Below are positions 16,406-24,654 of a DNA stretch of 49,811 nucleotides, piece after piece. Location of the stretch: contig CANQXS010000018.1 in assembly GCA_947627875.1 (NCBI GenBank), forward strand, positions 1 through 49,811, given 5' to 3'. The position numbers and the translations under genes were made by a program. The first letter of the stretch is position 1. Each line of letters opens with the position of its first letter. Origin of the DNA: an uncultured Clostridia bacterium. GTDB lineage: Bacteria; Bacillota; Clostridia; Oscillospirales; Ruminococcaceae. Under the pieces are notes generated by a model that searched no databases, was not told the origin of the DNA, and saw only the letters and a list, made by a program, of their open reading frames with translations.

Positions 16406-17905
16406 ATGAAATACACTTCAAGCGTTGAAAGATGGGGAGTTTTCGAGCTCTCCTGCAAAGGGACTGCGGAGGGCAACCCCTTCTCGGAGCGAAATATAAC
16501 CGCGGAATTCGTGAGCCAAAGCGAGCATAAGACCGTCGCGGGGTTCTATGACGGCGGGGGCGTTTATAAGGTGAGGTTTATGCCCTCGTTTGAAGAGACC
16601 TACCGCTTTACCGTCTCGGGGAATTTCTCGGGCGAGAGCTATTCCGGCGAGTTTTCGGTGACCGCTCCGTCAGCCGGAAACCACGGACCCGTGAGGGTTT
16701 GCAATACCTTCCACTTCGCCTACGCCGACGGCACGCCATATTACCCTATCGGCACGACCTGCTACGTCTGGGAGCTTCAGAGCGATGAGCTTATAGCCGA
16801 AACGCTCGAAAGCCTGAAAAACTCCCCCTTCAACAAAATTCGCTTCTGCGTATTCCCGAAGAGCTATTGCTACAATTCCCGCGAGCCGCGCTCCTACCCC
16901 TTTGAAGGTACTCCGGTCGACGGCAGCCTTGTGAACGAAGACAACGTTTGGGGCTTCACGCCCGATTCCGAGGGCAACAGCTGGGACTTTTTGCGCTTTA
17001 ATCCCGCGCATTTTGAGCATATCGAGAAGTGTATTTACGAGCTTCAGAAGCTCGGAATCGAGGCGGATATAATTCTGTTTCACCCCTACGACCGCTGGGG
17101 CTTCTCGACGATGACCCCCGAGCAGGACGAGTTCTATCTGCGCTACGCTGCGGCAAGGTTCTCGGCGCTGAGAAACGTATGGTGGTCCTTCGCAAACGAA
17201 TACGACTTCATCAAGAGCAAGACCGTTGACGACTGGGAGCGGCTCGCGGAGGTTATAGTAAAAAGCGACCCTTACGGGCATCTTCGCTCGATACACAACG
17301 CGGGGCAGTTTTACGATCACACACGCCCTTGGATAACCCATTGCAGCGTTCAGCGCTCGCCCGAGGGGACCTCGGACTGGCGCAGGCAGTACGGCAAGCC
17401 GATAGTCATCGACGAAATGCAGTATGAAGGAAACATTCAATACTGCTGGGGGAATATTTCGCCTCGGGAGCTCATAAAGCGCTTCTGGGAGGCTCTTTGC
17501 CGCGGAGGCTACGGCGGACACGGCGAAACTTACGTCGGCGAGGACCTCTGGTGGTCACACGGCGGAAAGCTCAAAGGCGAGAGCCCCGCAAGGATAGCCT
17601 TTATGCGGAAAGTTCTCGAAGAAGCCCCTGCGGGCGGCTTAAAGCCGAAAGCTATGGAATGGGACGAGCTCTGCGCTGTTCCCGAGGACGAAAAGCTCGA
17701 AAAAGAGAGCGGCTACCACCTATTTTACTACGGTATCAACCGCCCTGCGTTCCGTTGGTATCACATAGACGACGAAAACACCTACTCCGCCGAGATAATC
17801 GACACCTGGAATATGACCGTCGAGAAGGTCGGAGAGTTTAAAGGAAGGTTCCGGCTCGACCTGCCCTCCCGCGAATACATCGCCGTGAGGATAAGAAGGA
17901 TATAG
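16406..17905 (+). CDS. Cytoplasmic glycoside hydrolase of the DUF5060/DUF5605-like type
   Basis: The 499-residue protein has no signal peptide, so it probably acts on imported oligosaccharides. Residues about 1-90 look like the beta-sandwich DUF5060 domain (VERWGVFELSCKG; YKVRFMPSFEETYRFTVSG). About 100-410 is a TIM-barrel core of the DUF4038 kind (FHFAYADGTPYYPIGTTCYV). The C-terminal beta domain (about 420-499) resembles DUF5605. Candidate catalytic residues are Glu 265 in WWSFANEYDF and Glu 337 in IVIDEMQYEG, placed as acid/base and nucleophile in retaining clan-A enzymes. Related families include GH140 apiosidases, but substrate specificity cannot be read here. It has its own promoter, an AAAGGAG site 8 nt before the ATG, and a terminator shared with the converging operon. 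Confidence 0.78.
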   Translation: MKYTSSVERWGVFELSCKGTAEGNPFSERNITAEFVSQSEHKTVAGFYDGGGVYKVRFMPSFEETYRFTVSGNFSGESYSGEFSVTAPSAGNHGPVRVCNTFHFAYADGTPYYPIGTTCYVWELQSDELIAETLESLKNSPFNKIRFCVFPKSYCYNSREPRSYPFEGTPVDGSLVNEDNVWGFTPDSEGNSWDFLRFNPAHFEHIEKCIYELQKLGIEADIILFHPYDRWGFSTMTPEQDEFYLRYAAARFSALRNVWWSFANEYDFIKSKTVDDWERLAEVIVKSDPYGHLRSIHNAGQFYDHTRPWITHCSVQRSPEGTSDWRRQYGKPIVIDEMQYEGNIQYCWGNISPRELIKRFWEALCRGGYGGHGETYVGEDLWWSHGGKLKGESPARIAFMRKVLEEAPAGGLKPKAMEWDELCAVPEDEKLEKESGYHLFYYGINRPAFRWYHIDDENTYSAEIIDTWNMTVEKVGEFKGRFRLDLPSREYIAVRIRRI

Positions 17906-17911
17906 ATAAAA

Positions 17912-17942
17912 TTCACCCCGATACGTCTCGCATCGGGGTGAA
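17912..17942. terminator. Bidirectional terminator between converging units
   Basis: TTCACCCCGAT and ATCGGGGTGAA form a perfect 11-bp stem around a 9-nt loop. It lies between the stop of the glycosidase gene (17905) and the stop of the last gene of the minus-strand operon (17957). Confidence 0.85.
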
Positions 17943-17956
17943 AGCTATATTCGGTT

Positions 17957-18391
17957 TTAAAGCACGCAGCCCTTTTTGAGTATCACGTTGGCGTATTGGC
18001 TGCGCTCCGAGGTCGCGATAACGGCGTAAGCCTTCTTCGCCTCGTCGTAGAATTCAAAGCGCTCGAGCTTCGCGGCTTCGAGCCCCTTGCCCTCGGCGTT
18101 TCTGAGGATTTTATCGTAGGTTTGCCAGATCGAGACGTCGGCGTTGTCTCCCTTTACCCTGTCCATAAGGCAGACCGGCTTCTCGACATATTGGTCGAGC
18201 GGGATAAGCGAGAGCACCGCCTCGAGTATCTCGGGAACGCCGTGACCGTCCATTCTCACAACTACGGCGTTTTTTCCGACCGATTCCGAGGGGAAGTTGC
18301 CGTCGGCAATAACTATCGTATCTCCGTGACCCATTTCGCAGAGCACCTTTAAGAGCATCGGCGGAATTATCGGGTTGATTCCTTTCAGCAT
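17957..18391 (-). CDS. fucU: RbsD/FucU-family sugar mutarotase (L-fucose mutarotase type)
   Basis: The 144-residue protein matches the FucU branch of the RbsD/FucU family in length and motifs. It opens MLKGINPIIPPMLLKVL, then has MGHGDTIVIADGNFP with the expected His 22, Asp 24 and Asp 30, and ends with a QYANVILKKG tail. These enzymes interconvert alpha and beta anomers of L-fucose or related sugars and usually feed a stereospecific first enzyme. A clear AAAGGAG site lies 6 nt before the ATG. It is the last gene of the seven-gene minus-strand operon and ends at the bidirectional terminator. No fucose isomerase or kinase (fucI, fucK) is in the window. A dehydrogenase and a lactonase-like enzyme accompany it instead, which points to an oxidative use of the sugar. 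D-arabinose or L-galactose are possible substrates too. Confidence 0.85.
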   Translation of the reverse strand: MLKGINPIIPPMLLKVLCEMGHGDTIVIADGNFPSESVGKNAVVVRMDGHGVPEILEAVLSLIPLDQYVEKPVCLMDRVKGDNADVSIWQTYDKILRNAEGKGLEAAKLERFEFYDEAKKAYAVIATSERSQYANVILKKGCVL

Positions 18392-18452
18392 TTTTATCTC
18401 TCCTTTGAAGTCATTCGCTGAAGCATCTCCTGCTCAAGCGCGTAAATGAAAA

Positions 18453-18578
18453 TCATAACCTGAATAAGAAGTAGAGCGAAAATATATACCAGCCTATAGA
18501 GAAGCATATACTTATCAGCCTGTAGAGCAGCCCGAGGACTATTCCTATAACGAGCGCGATTTTATCGATATCGTTCAT
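18453..18578 (-). CDS. Small membrane peptide inside the sugar-acid operon
   Basis: A 41-codon frame fills the gap between the amidohydrolase and fucU genes. It reads M-N-D-I-D-K followed by an almost uninterrupted hydrophobic stretch (IALVIGIVLGLLYRLI, then ICFSIGWYIFSLYFLF) and ends R-L-stop. This is long enough for one or two membrane helices with a short charged N-terminus. The ribosome binding site is weak (AATGAGAT about 5 nt upstream), although the GAGATAAAAATG context is shared with fucU. I do not recognise a family. It could be a real small regulator or subunit of a transporter, or a chance frame; position and composition favour a real gene. Confidence 0.5.
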   Translation of the reverse strand: MNDIDKIALVIGIVLGLLYRLISICFSIGWYIFSLYFLFRL

Positions 18579-18601
18579 TTTTATCTCATTTCGGCAGCCG
18601 A

Positions 18602-19483
18602 TCAAAGCATATTCGGAATAGGTTCGAGGCGTTTAAATTCCCCGAAGCGGTAGAATTTTTGGGCGTTCTCGCCCAAAAACGCCTTCTTTTCGGCTTCGGT
18701 GAGCCTTCTGGTCTCCAAAATGAACCTTACAGCCATTTTATAGGTTATCTCGGTCATCGTTCTCGGGTAGTCGCTGCCCCACATAAGCTTTTCGATACCG
18801 CAGATATCCGCCGCCTCTTTTACGGCTTCTATCGCCGAGGGATAGGGGTAATATTCATAGTTGAAAAGCCAAGTGAGCCCGCCGCTCTCGATGAAAACGT
18901 TTTTGTTCCTTGCGAGCTTTATCTGCTCCTGCCAGCCGTCGGTGGTGACCATTCCGAAGTGACCTATCGCTATGCGAAGGTCGGGGCAGCGCTCTATAAG
19001 ATACCTCATATCATCGGTCTGCTCAGCGCCGTCGCAGAGATCGATAGATATAAACATATCCCTTTGCTCGGCGTCTTTAAATACGGGCAGGAGCTTTTTT
19101 AAATCCTTATCGGCAAGGCGGGAGGCGCATATCTTTATGCCGTCGAAGCCTTCGGTGAGATAGTCGGGCTTCTCCCAATAGAGGGAGCAGACCCTGAAGC
19201 GGTCGGGGTATTTATTCCTGACCGAAAGAAGGTAGCCGTCCTGATTGCCGTCCATATATTCCTGGGTGCAGACGCAGCCGTTTACGCAGGCATAGTCCAT
19301 ATTTCCCAAAAGGCGCTCGGCGGTGTTTTCGCCGTCGTCCATATATGCGGGCATCATCTGCCTTACCTCGCCGATAAAGCTCGATTTGCCGTTCCCGATA
19401 TGCCTGACGGGAAGCCCGTTTACGAGCCCGTCCTGCTTCTTCCAGAGGTGAAGATGCGCGTCGATAATAACGTCAATGCTCAA
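18602..19483 (-). CDS. Amidohydrolase_2 family enzyme, candidate sugar lactonase
   Basis: The 293-residue protein is an amidohydrolase-superfamily TIM barrel with the metal-binding DAHLHLW at residues 8-14 (HxH), a conserved His 175 in IAIGHFG and Asp 238 in WGSDYP. This family (COG3618) includes L-fucono-1,5-lactonase, L-rhamnonolactonase and related enzymes that hydrolyse sugar lactones. It starts at TTG 19483, whose TTGA overlaps the UxaA stop by 4 nt, with AAGGA about 11 nt upstream. Between a sugar-acid dehydratase and a mutarotase, lactone hydrolysis is the most coherent role: it would open the lactone made by an upstream dehydrogenase. Decarboxylases of the same superfamily are the main alternative. 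Confidence 0.78.
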   Translation of the reverse strand: MSIDVIIDAHLHLWKKQDGLVNGLPVRHIGNGKSSFIGEVRQMMPAYMDDGENTAERLLGNMDYACVNGCVCTQEYMDGNQDGYLLSVRNKYPDRFRVCSLYWEKPDYLTEGFDGIKICASRLADKDLKKLLPVFKDAEQRDMFISIDLCDGAEQTDDMRYLIERCPDLRIAIGHFGMVTTDGWQEQIKLARNKNVFIESGGLTWLFNYEYYPYPSAIEAVKEAADICGIEKLMWGSDYPRTMTEITYKMAVRFILETRRLTEAEKKAFLGENAQKFYRFGEFKRLEPIPNML

Positions 19484-20856
19484 AGCGTAACACCGTCCTT
19501 GAATACGGCTATCTCGCGGAAGCCGTTTTCTTCGCTCTTGGTGAGTTTTCCGTTCGCGACGGATACGACGAAGTCGAAGAAGCTTTCGTCGGGCTGCTCG
19601 CCGTCGATTATTCCGCCGGCGTTGAAATCGAGCCAGCCGCTCTTTTTTGCGAAGAGCGCGGAGTTGCTCGCTATCTTTACCGTGGGCACCGGCGAGCCGA
19701 GGGGGGTCCCCCTGCCGGTCGAAAACAGTATTATCTGGCAGCCGCAGGCGGCGAGGTTGGTTATCGCGACCATATCGTTGCCCGGACCGTTCAAAAGATT
19801 CAGCCCGCTCTTCGTTACCCTGCCGCCGTAGTCCAAAACGTCGCTTACGGGCGAGCTGCCGCCCTTCTGGGTGCAGCCGAGCGACTTCTCCTCGAGGGTG
19901 GTTATCCCTCCGGCTTTGTTCCCGGGGGAGGGATTTTCGTATATTTCCTGACCGTGGGCGGTGAAGTAATCCTTAAAATCGTTTATTAACTTTACGGTTT
20001 TTTCAAAGACCTCTCGGCTCTCGCAGCGGTTCATAAGAATAGTTTCGGCGCCGAACATCTCGGGGACTTCGGTCAAAACGGTCGAGCCGCCCATAGCGGT
20101 GAGACGGTCGGAAAAGCGCCCTATAAGCGGGTTTGCGGTTATCCCGGAGAAGCCGTCGGAGCCGCCGCATTTGAGACCTACGCGGAGCTTTGATATCGGG
20201 ACCGGTACGCGCTCGAATTTCGAGGCATATTCTTTCAGCTCGCCGATGAGCCGAAGCCCTTCGGAAATTTCGTCGTCAAAATCCTGGGCGTTCATAAACT
20301 TAACTCTGCGCGGGTCTGCCTCGCCGAGGACCTTTTTAAACTCGCCGATGTTGTTGTTTTCGCAGCCGAGCCCCAAAACGAGAACTCCGCCCGCGTTCGG
20401 GTGCATAACCAGCCCGCGGAGGATTTTTTGGGTGGTAAGGTGGTCGCCGCCGAGCTGGGAGCAGCCGTAGGGGTGGGTCAAAGCTATCGCTCCGCCGAGC
20501 TCGGCAAGCCGCTTAGCTACGCCGTTCACGCAGCCGACCGTCGGGATTATCCATATATCGTTCCTGACGCCTATTTCGCCGTTTTCGCGGAGGTAGGCGT
20601 TTATCATGACCGGCTCGCGGGGCGTCAAATCGCAGACCGAGGGCTCGTAGCGGTAGTCGGCTCTTAGGGTGAGGGCGGTTTTAAGGTTGTGGGTATGTAC
20701 AGGCTCGCCCGCCTTTATATCAGCCGAAGCCCTGCCTATCGGGAAGCCGTATTTTATTACCTGCTCCCCCGCGGCTATATCTTTAAGGGCGATTTTATGA
20801 CCCGTTTCCGAGTCGACCGCAACGCTGTCGGCAGGGTGGATCTTTATAAGGCTCAT
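19480..20856 (-). CDS. uxaA: UxaA-family altronate / sugar-acid dehydratase
   Basis: The 458-residue protein is a full-length UxaA-type dehydratase. It has an N-terminal SAF domain (about 1-90) followed by the D-galactarate dehydratase/altronate hydrolase catalytic domain. The family's conserved motifs are in place: GCSQLGGDH, GLGCENN, KCGGSDGFSG, KAGGITTLEEKSLGCTQKGG and TGRGTPLGSPVPT. It removes water from an aldonate (D-altronate in the classical case) to give a 2-keto-3-deoxy acid. It overlaps uxaB by 4 nt (ATGA) and the amidohydrolase by 4 nt, with GGAGG before the ATG, so the three are translationally coupled. In the presence of a FucU and a lactonase, the substrate could instead be L-fuconate, L-galactonate or a pentonate. 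Confidence 0.88.
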   Translation of the reverse strand: MSLIKIHPADSVAVDSETGHKIALKDIAAGEQVIKYGFPIGRASADIKAGEPVHTHNLKTALTLRADYRYEPSVCDLTPREPVMINAYLRENGEIGVRNDIWIIPTVGCVNGVAKRLAELGGAIALTHPYGCSQLGGDHLTTQKILRGLVMHPNAGGVLVLGLGCENNNIGEFKKVLGEADPRRVKFMNAQDFDDEISEGLRLIGELKEYASKFERVPVPISKLRVGLKCGGSDGFSGITANPLIGRFSDRLTAMGGSTVLTEVPEMFGAETILMNRCESREVFEKTVKLINDFKDYFTAHGQEIYENPSPGNKAGGITTLEEKSLGCTQKGGSSPVSDVLDYGGRVTKSGLNLLNGPGNDMVAITNLAACGCQIILFSTGRGTPLGSPVPTVKIASNSALFAKKSGWLDFNAGGIIDGEQPDESFFDFVVSVANGKLTKSEENGFREIAVFKDGVTL

Positions 20857-22178
20857 CTGAGCGCCTCCGCGTAATATGCCTTCATTCCGCCCTCTTCGAT
20901 AAGCTTCAGCGCGGCTTCGATCTCGGGCTGCATAAAGCTCAAGCTTTCGCCCCAGTAATCCTCTCTCGCGAGGATATCCTTTACCGAAGCGGTTTTCATA
21001 AACTTCATTATCTCCTCGCCGTCGTTGGCTTCGTCGGTGCGGTAGAAGGCTATAAGCGCCGCGAGCGACATAGTAAGGCGCTTCGGAAGCCTGCCGTATT
21101 TTTCGCGGTATTCTGAAATGGTCGGCAGAACGCGCGCCTTGAACTTGCTGACCGAGTTGAGCGCAATAGAAAGAAGCTGATGCTTTACAAAGGGGTTCGC
21201 GAAGCGCTCTAAAACGGCGTTTCCGAAGGTTATATCCTCGTCGGTCGAGCCGAGAGTCGGGATTATCTCCTCGTCGAGAGTCTTTTTGAGGCAGACGCTG
21301 ACGTTCGGGTCGTTAAGGCACTCCCCTACCGTAGAAAGCCCGTAGAGCCGCGCCGCAAGGACCATTGAGGTGTGGGCGCCGTTGAGAATGCGGACCTTGC
21401 GCTTTTTATAGGGGGTAACGTCGTCGGTCCAGATAACGTTTATCCCGGATTTTTTGAGCGGGAACTCGTCTTCGTAGCTGCCTTCTATTACCCAGAGGTG
21501 GAATATTTCGGCGGTGTTGAGAAGCCTGTCCTCGCAGCCGAGCTCGCGGCAGAGCTTTTCGGCTTCGTCCTTGGGGTAGCCGGTGCATATGCGGTCGACA
21601 AGGGTGTTGCAGAAGCGGTTTTCGGTCTCTATCCACGATTTGAACTCATCGCCGAGCTGCCAGAGGTCGGCGTATTTTAAGACGTATTCCTTCAAAAAGT
21701 CGGCGTTATGGTCGATAAGCTCGCAGCAGAAAAGTATGAACCCGGGAAGTCCGCATCTGAAGCGCTCGTATAAAAGCGCGGTGAGCTTCGCGGGGAACGA
21801 CTTCGGCGGAGCGTCGCTAAGTTTTTCGGTCCCGAGATATTCTATTCCCGCCTCGGTGGTGTTAGAGATAATAAAGCGCATATCGGGGTTATGGGCGAGC
21901 TCGAGATACGCCTTATAGTCGGTATAAGGGTCTACTCCTCGGGAAATGGAACGGACCTCGGTGCAGGAATTTATTACCTCGCCGTTCTCTATTCCGCGGA
22001 GGTACTGATGATAAACTCCGCCCTGCTCGTTGATTACGTTTATAAGCCCCTTCTGTATCGGCTGGACGACTACGACCTTGCCGTCGAAAGTCCCCTTTTC
22101 GTTCATTATGTGAACGAACATATCGGCAAAGCTGCGCAAAAATCCGCCCTCGCCGAACTGGATTATCCTCTCTCTCAT
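20853..22178 (-). CDS. uxaB: Tagaturonate reductase-like (mannitol dehydrogenase family)
   Basis: The 441-residue protein belongs to the long-chain polyol/mannitol dehydrogenase family and is closest in style to altronate oxidoreductase (tagaturonate reductase). Visible features are an N-terminal nucleotide-binding start IIQFGEGGFLRSF, the substrate-domain motif KVRILNGAHTSMV (Lys, Asn and His of the polyol dehydrogenase signature) and FANPFVKHQLLSIALNS. It would interconvert D-tagaturonate and D-altronate with NADH. It is somewhat shorter than the E. coli enzyme. I place the start at ATG 22178, which has GGAGGA 7 nt before it; the frame up to 22214 runs into the previous gene. Its stop overlaps uxaA. 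Uronate isomerase (uxaC) is absent from the window. Confidence 0.82.
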   Translation of the reverse strand: MRERIIQFGEGGFLRSFADMFVHIMNEKGTFDGKVVVVQPIQKGLINVINEQGGVYHQYLRGIENGEVINSCTEVRSISRGVDPYTDYKAYLELAHNPDMRFIISNTTEAGIEYLGTEKLSDAPPKSFPAKLTALLYERFRCGLPGFILFCCELIDHNADFLKEYVLKYADLWQLGDEFKSWIETENRFCNTLVDRICTGYPKDEAEKLCRELGCEDRLLNTAEIFHLWVIEGSYEDEFPLKKSGINVIWTDDVTPYKKRKVRILNGAHTSMVLAARLYGLSTVGECLNDPNVSVCLKKTLDEEIIPTLGSTDEDITFGNAVLERFANPFVKHQLLSIALNSVSKFKARVLPTISEYREKYGRLPKRLTMSLAALIAFYRTDEANDGEEIMKFMKTASVKDILAREDYWGESLSFMQPEIEAALKLIEEGGMKAYYAEALR

Positions 22179-22180
22179 AA

Positions 22181-23203
22181 TCAGTCCTCCGCTATCTTTA
22201 CGAGCACCTTGCAAAGGTCGCCCTTATTGTTGGCAAGAGCTTTAAAAGCTTCGTCGGCTCTGTCCATCGGGTAAACGTCGCTGACCATCTTTAAAACGTC
22301 GACCTTTCCCGAAGCAATTACGTCAATGACCGCCTTGAAGTCCTTGGGGTATGAGTTGCGGCTGCCGAAAACGTTGAGCTCCTTTTTAAGGAGTATCGAA
22401 TGGAGGAAGGTGGTCTCCTTCTTGCCGTTGCCTATAAGGATTATGTTCCCCGCGAAAGCCGCGCAGTCGATGCAGTTGAGGAAGGTTACCGACTGACCGC
22501 ACGCCTCGATGCATACGTCGAATCCGTCGCCGCCGGTAATGCGCATAGCCTCTTCAACTATGTCCTTCTCCTTGGAGTTGATGACCCCCGCCGCGCCGAA
22601 GTCGAGAGCCTTCTTAAGCCTGCCGTCTAAAATGTCGGCGACATATACCTTTGCGCCCTTCTGGAGCGCGGATATGAGCGCAAACAGCCCTATAGGTCCC
22701 GCTCCGACGACGAGCACCCTGTCGCCCTCCTTTACGGTGGCGCGGTTTACTGCGTGCCAGCTTATCGTGAACGGCTCGACGAGCGCAAGCTCCTTCGCGG
22801 AGAGCCCCTTGCCCTCGTAAATCCTCTCGACCGGCATAGAGACGTATTCGCAGAAGCTTCCGTCGCGCTGAACGCCCATAGTGCGGTTATCGGTGCAGCA
22901 GTTTACATATCCCCTGCGGCAGGAATAGCATTCGCCGCAGTTGAAATAGGGGTTAGCGGTAACTACGTCGCCGGGCTTCAAGCCGCGGTCGTTCTCGGGA
23001 ATTGACACTATCTCAGCCGAAAACTCGTGACCGGGTATCCTCGGATAGGTAGTAAAGGGCTGGTTGCCGGTGTAGCTCGCGACGTCGGCTCCGCAGATTC
23101 CTCCGTACAGAATTTTCAGCAGCGCCTCGCCCTCCTTCGCCACGGGCTTGGGGGTATCGGTCACCGCTATTTCAAAGGGCTTGTTGATAAGAACTGTCTT
23201 CAT
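22181..23203 (-). CDS. Zinc-dependent medium-chain alcohol/polyol dehydrogenase
   Basis: The 340-residue enzyme has the full medium-chain dehydrogenase layout: catalytic zinc ligands in GGICGAD and GHEFSAE, the four-Cys structural zinc lobe CGECYSCRRGYVNCC (about 90-104), and a Rossmann motif VVGAGPIGL. It resembles sorbitol/L-iditol and L-threonine dehydrogenases, as well as L-idonate 5-dehydrogenase and galactonate-type oxidases. It should oxidise a hydroxyl group of a sugar, polyol or aldonate with NAD(P)+. I prefer ATG 23203 to the GTG at 23212, since AAAGAG lies about 9 nt before the ATG. Its stop is 2 nt from the uxaB start and overlaps that gene's ribosome binding site. Confidence 0.85.
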   Translation of the reverse strand: MKTVLINKPFEIAVTDTPKPVAKEGEALLKILYGGICGADVASYTGNQPFTTYPRIPGHEFSAEIVSIPENDRGLKPGDVVTANPYFNCGECYSCRRGYVNCCTDNRTMGVQRDGSFCEYVSMPVERIYEGKGLSAKELALVEPFTISWHAVNRATVKEGDRVLVVGAGPIGLFALISALQKGAKVYVADILDGRLKKALDFGAAGVINSKEKDIVEEAMRITGGDGFDVCIEACGQSVTFLNCIDCAAFAGNIILIGNGKKETTFLHSILLKKELNVFGSRNSYPKDFKAVIDVIASGKVDVLKMVSDVYPMDRADEAFKALANNKGDLCKVLVKIAED

Positions 23204-23216
23204 AAGAATCACTCTT

Positions 23217-24416
23217 TCATAAATTGATATATTTTTTGTTCCATATAACGGCGGTCTTCATCGGCGCCGCCTTGGAATAAATCCTGTTTTTGTAGGCTCC
23301 TATCGGGTCGGCGGCGAATTCGTCGCGGTCTATAAGCTCGACTATCTCATTGTAGCGGCTCTTTGCCAAAAGCTCGATGGCGCGCTCCATATGGCATTGG
23401 CGGAAGTTAATCGAGCCGAAGATGAGATGGTTCTCGAAGCCGAAGGGCATAGTGTCGTATTCCACCCTTGGTCCCAAAGAGAAGCTGTTGTAAATTCCGT
23501 TGCAGCCTAAGACCTTATGCTCAAACGCGACTCTGTGCTCAACATTTGAGCCGCTCACGCCGATGAACATAGTAGCCCTGCCGCCGAGCCTTTCGACTAT
23601 CGCGTCGGCGAGCTCGCGCTCGGTCGAAAAATCGCTGCGAAGGTAAGAAGCTCCCGTTTCGCGGAGCGCGAATTTTACCTTCGGCGAATCCTCGGGGCTG
23701 CGCGCAACAAAGAGTATCTTCGAGTTCGGGTGATACTTTGAGATCAGGTCTCCCATAAACATTCCGGTCGTGCCGAGACCGAATATAACGGTGCGCGAAA
23801 AAGCCTCTTCGGTCGCGAGCTTTCGGGCGGTCTGCTCGTCGCACTTTTCGCGCGCCATAACCACGCGGAAAAGATGGGCGCTGCCGAGGTCTTCCATTCG
23901 CTCGAGCTGGAAAAGCATACAGCCGTAAGGGTCGGGGAAGACCATTTTTTTGGCGAATTCAAGGTCGAGCTTGCCGTCTTTAACATAGCCGTCGGGGATC
24001 TTTAAGAGCATATCGGGGTTGAAATACTGCTTGTCGGCAAAGAGACCGTCGGCTCTGTCGCAGCCGTATTCAAAATAGGTCTCGTCCTCGGTATAGCGGG
24101 TTGGGTCATAGCTGTCGCCCCCGCGGATAAGGACAATGGCGAAGCGGTTCTGCGACGGTACCCAAACGATGCCCTCGTGACCGTTGATGAGGCGGTTTTT
24201 ACCCTCGGGGAATTTCGGACCCAAAAGCCCCTTAGAGCCCATATTCATAAGCTCGTTGTCGGTCCCGCAGAAACCGATAAGAACCGGCTCGCAGAGAATG
24301 CCCTCCTTTTCCTCCTCGCCCCTTAAGCGGCGGCGCTTTACGTTTTCTATCTCGACGTCGCCGTAAACGAGCGGGCGCTCGGCGTCGTTCTGAAAATATG
24401 TACCTTTTACGATCAT
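23217..24416 (-). CDS. Medium-chain dehydrogenase of the glucose 1-dehydrogenase type, candidate aldose dehydrogenase
   Basis: The 399-residue protein is a medium-chain dehydrogenase. It has the catalytic zinc-type motifs GFCGTDNELM and INGHEGIVWV, and a Rossmann motif VIFGLGTTGMFMG. It lacks the four-Cys structural zinc lobe seen in its neighbour and has a longer insert between the halves, which is closer to the archaeal/bacterial glucose dehydrogenase branch. Oxidation of an aldose at C1 to a lactone would supply the substrate for the downstream lactonase-like amidohydrolase; that is inference from gene order. It is the first gene of the minus-strand operon, with AAGGAGGA 6 nt before the ATG and a good promoter at 24449-24477. 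Confidence 0.78.
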   Translation of the reverse strand: MIVKGTYFQNDAERPLVYGDVEIENVKRRRLRGEEEKEGILCEPVLIGFCGTDNELMNMGSKGLLGPKFPEGKNRLINGHEGIVWVPSQNRFAIVLIRGGDSYDPTRYTEDETYFEYGCDRADGLFADKQYFNPDMLLKIPDGYVKDGKLDLEFAKKMVFPDPYGCMLFQLERMEDLGSAHLFRVVMAREKCDEQTARKLATEEAFSRTVIFGLGTTGMFMGDLISKYHPNSKILFVARSPEDSPKVKFALRETGASYLRSDFSTERELADAIVERLGGRATMFIGVSGSNVEHRVAFEHKVLGCNGIYNSFSLGPRVEYDTMPFGFENHLIFGSINFRQCHMERAIELLAKSRYNEIVELIDRDEFAADPIGAYKNRIYSKAAPMKTAVIWNKKYINL

Positions 24417-24448
24417 AATCTTCCTCCTTGAGATATTTTTCCGAGATT

Positions 24449-24477
24449 ATTTTACACCATCTTTTTTCGTATTTCAA
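24449..24477 (-). promoter_or_regulatory. Promoter of the seven-gene sugar-acid operon
   Basis: On the minus strand TTGAAA (24477-24472) and TAAAAT (24454-24449) are 17 nt apart, about 33 nt before the first start codon. All downstream genes to 17957 overlap or are closely spaced, so one transcript is expected. Confidence 0.7.
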
Positions 24478-24589
24478 TAGCTATTCCTACTTTTTTGCTG
24501 CCGTTTTCAAGGCTTTTGCACCGAGCCACGCAAATAATAGCGGATTCTTACAAGTTGGTTGAACGATTGTAACATATAACAAAAATCGC

Positions 24590-24618
24590 TTGAAATCGCG
24601 GGCTGATTTTTATATAAT
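24590..24618 (+). promoter_or_regulatory. Promoter of the esterase pair
   Basis: TTGAAA at 24590-24595 and TATAAT at 24613-24618 are 17 nt apart, 36 nt before ATG 24655. It is divergent from the operon promoter at 24449-24477; about 110 nt between them is available for a shared regulator. Confidence 0.78.
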
Positions 24619-24654
24619 AGTCATACGGATCATTATATGAAAGGAAGTAATACA

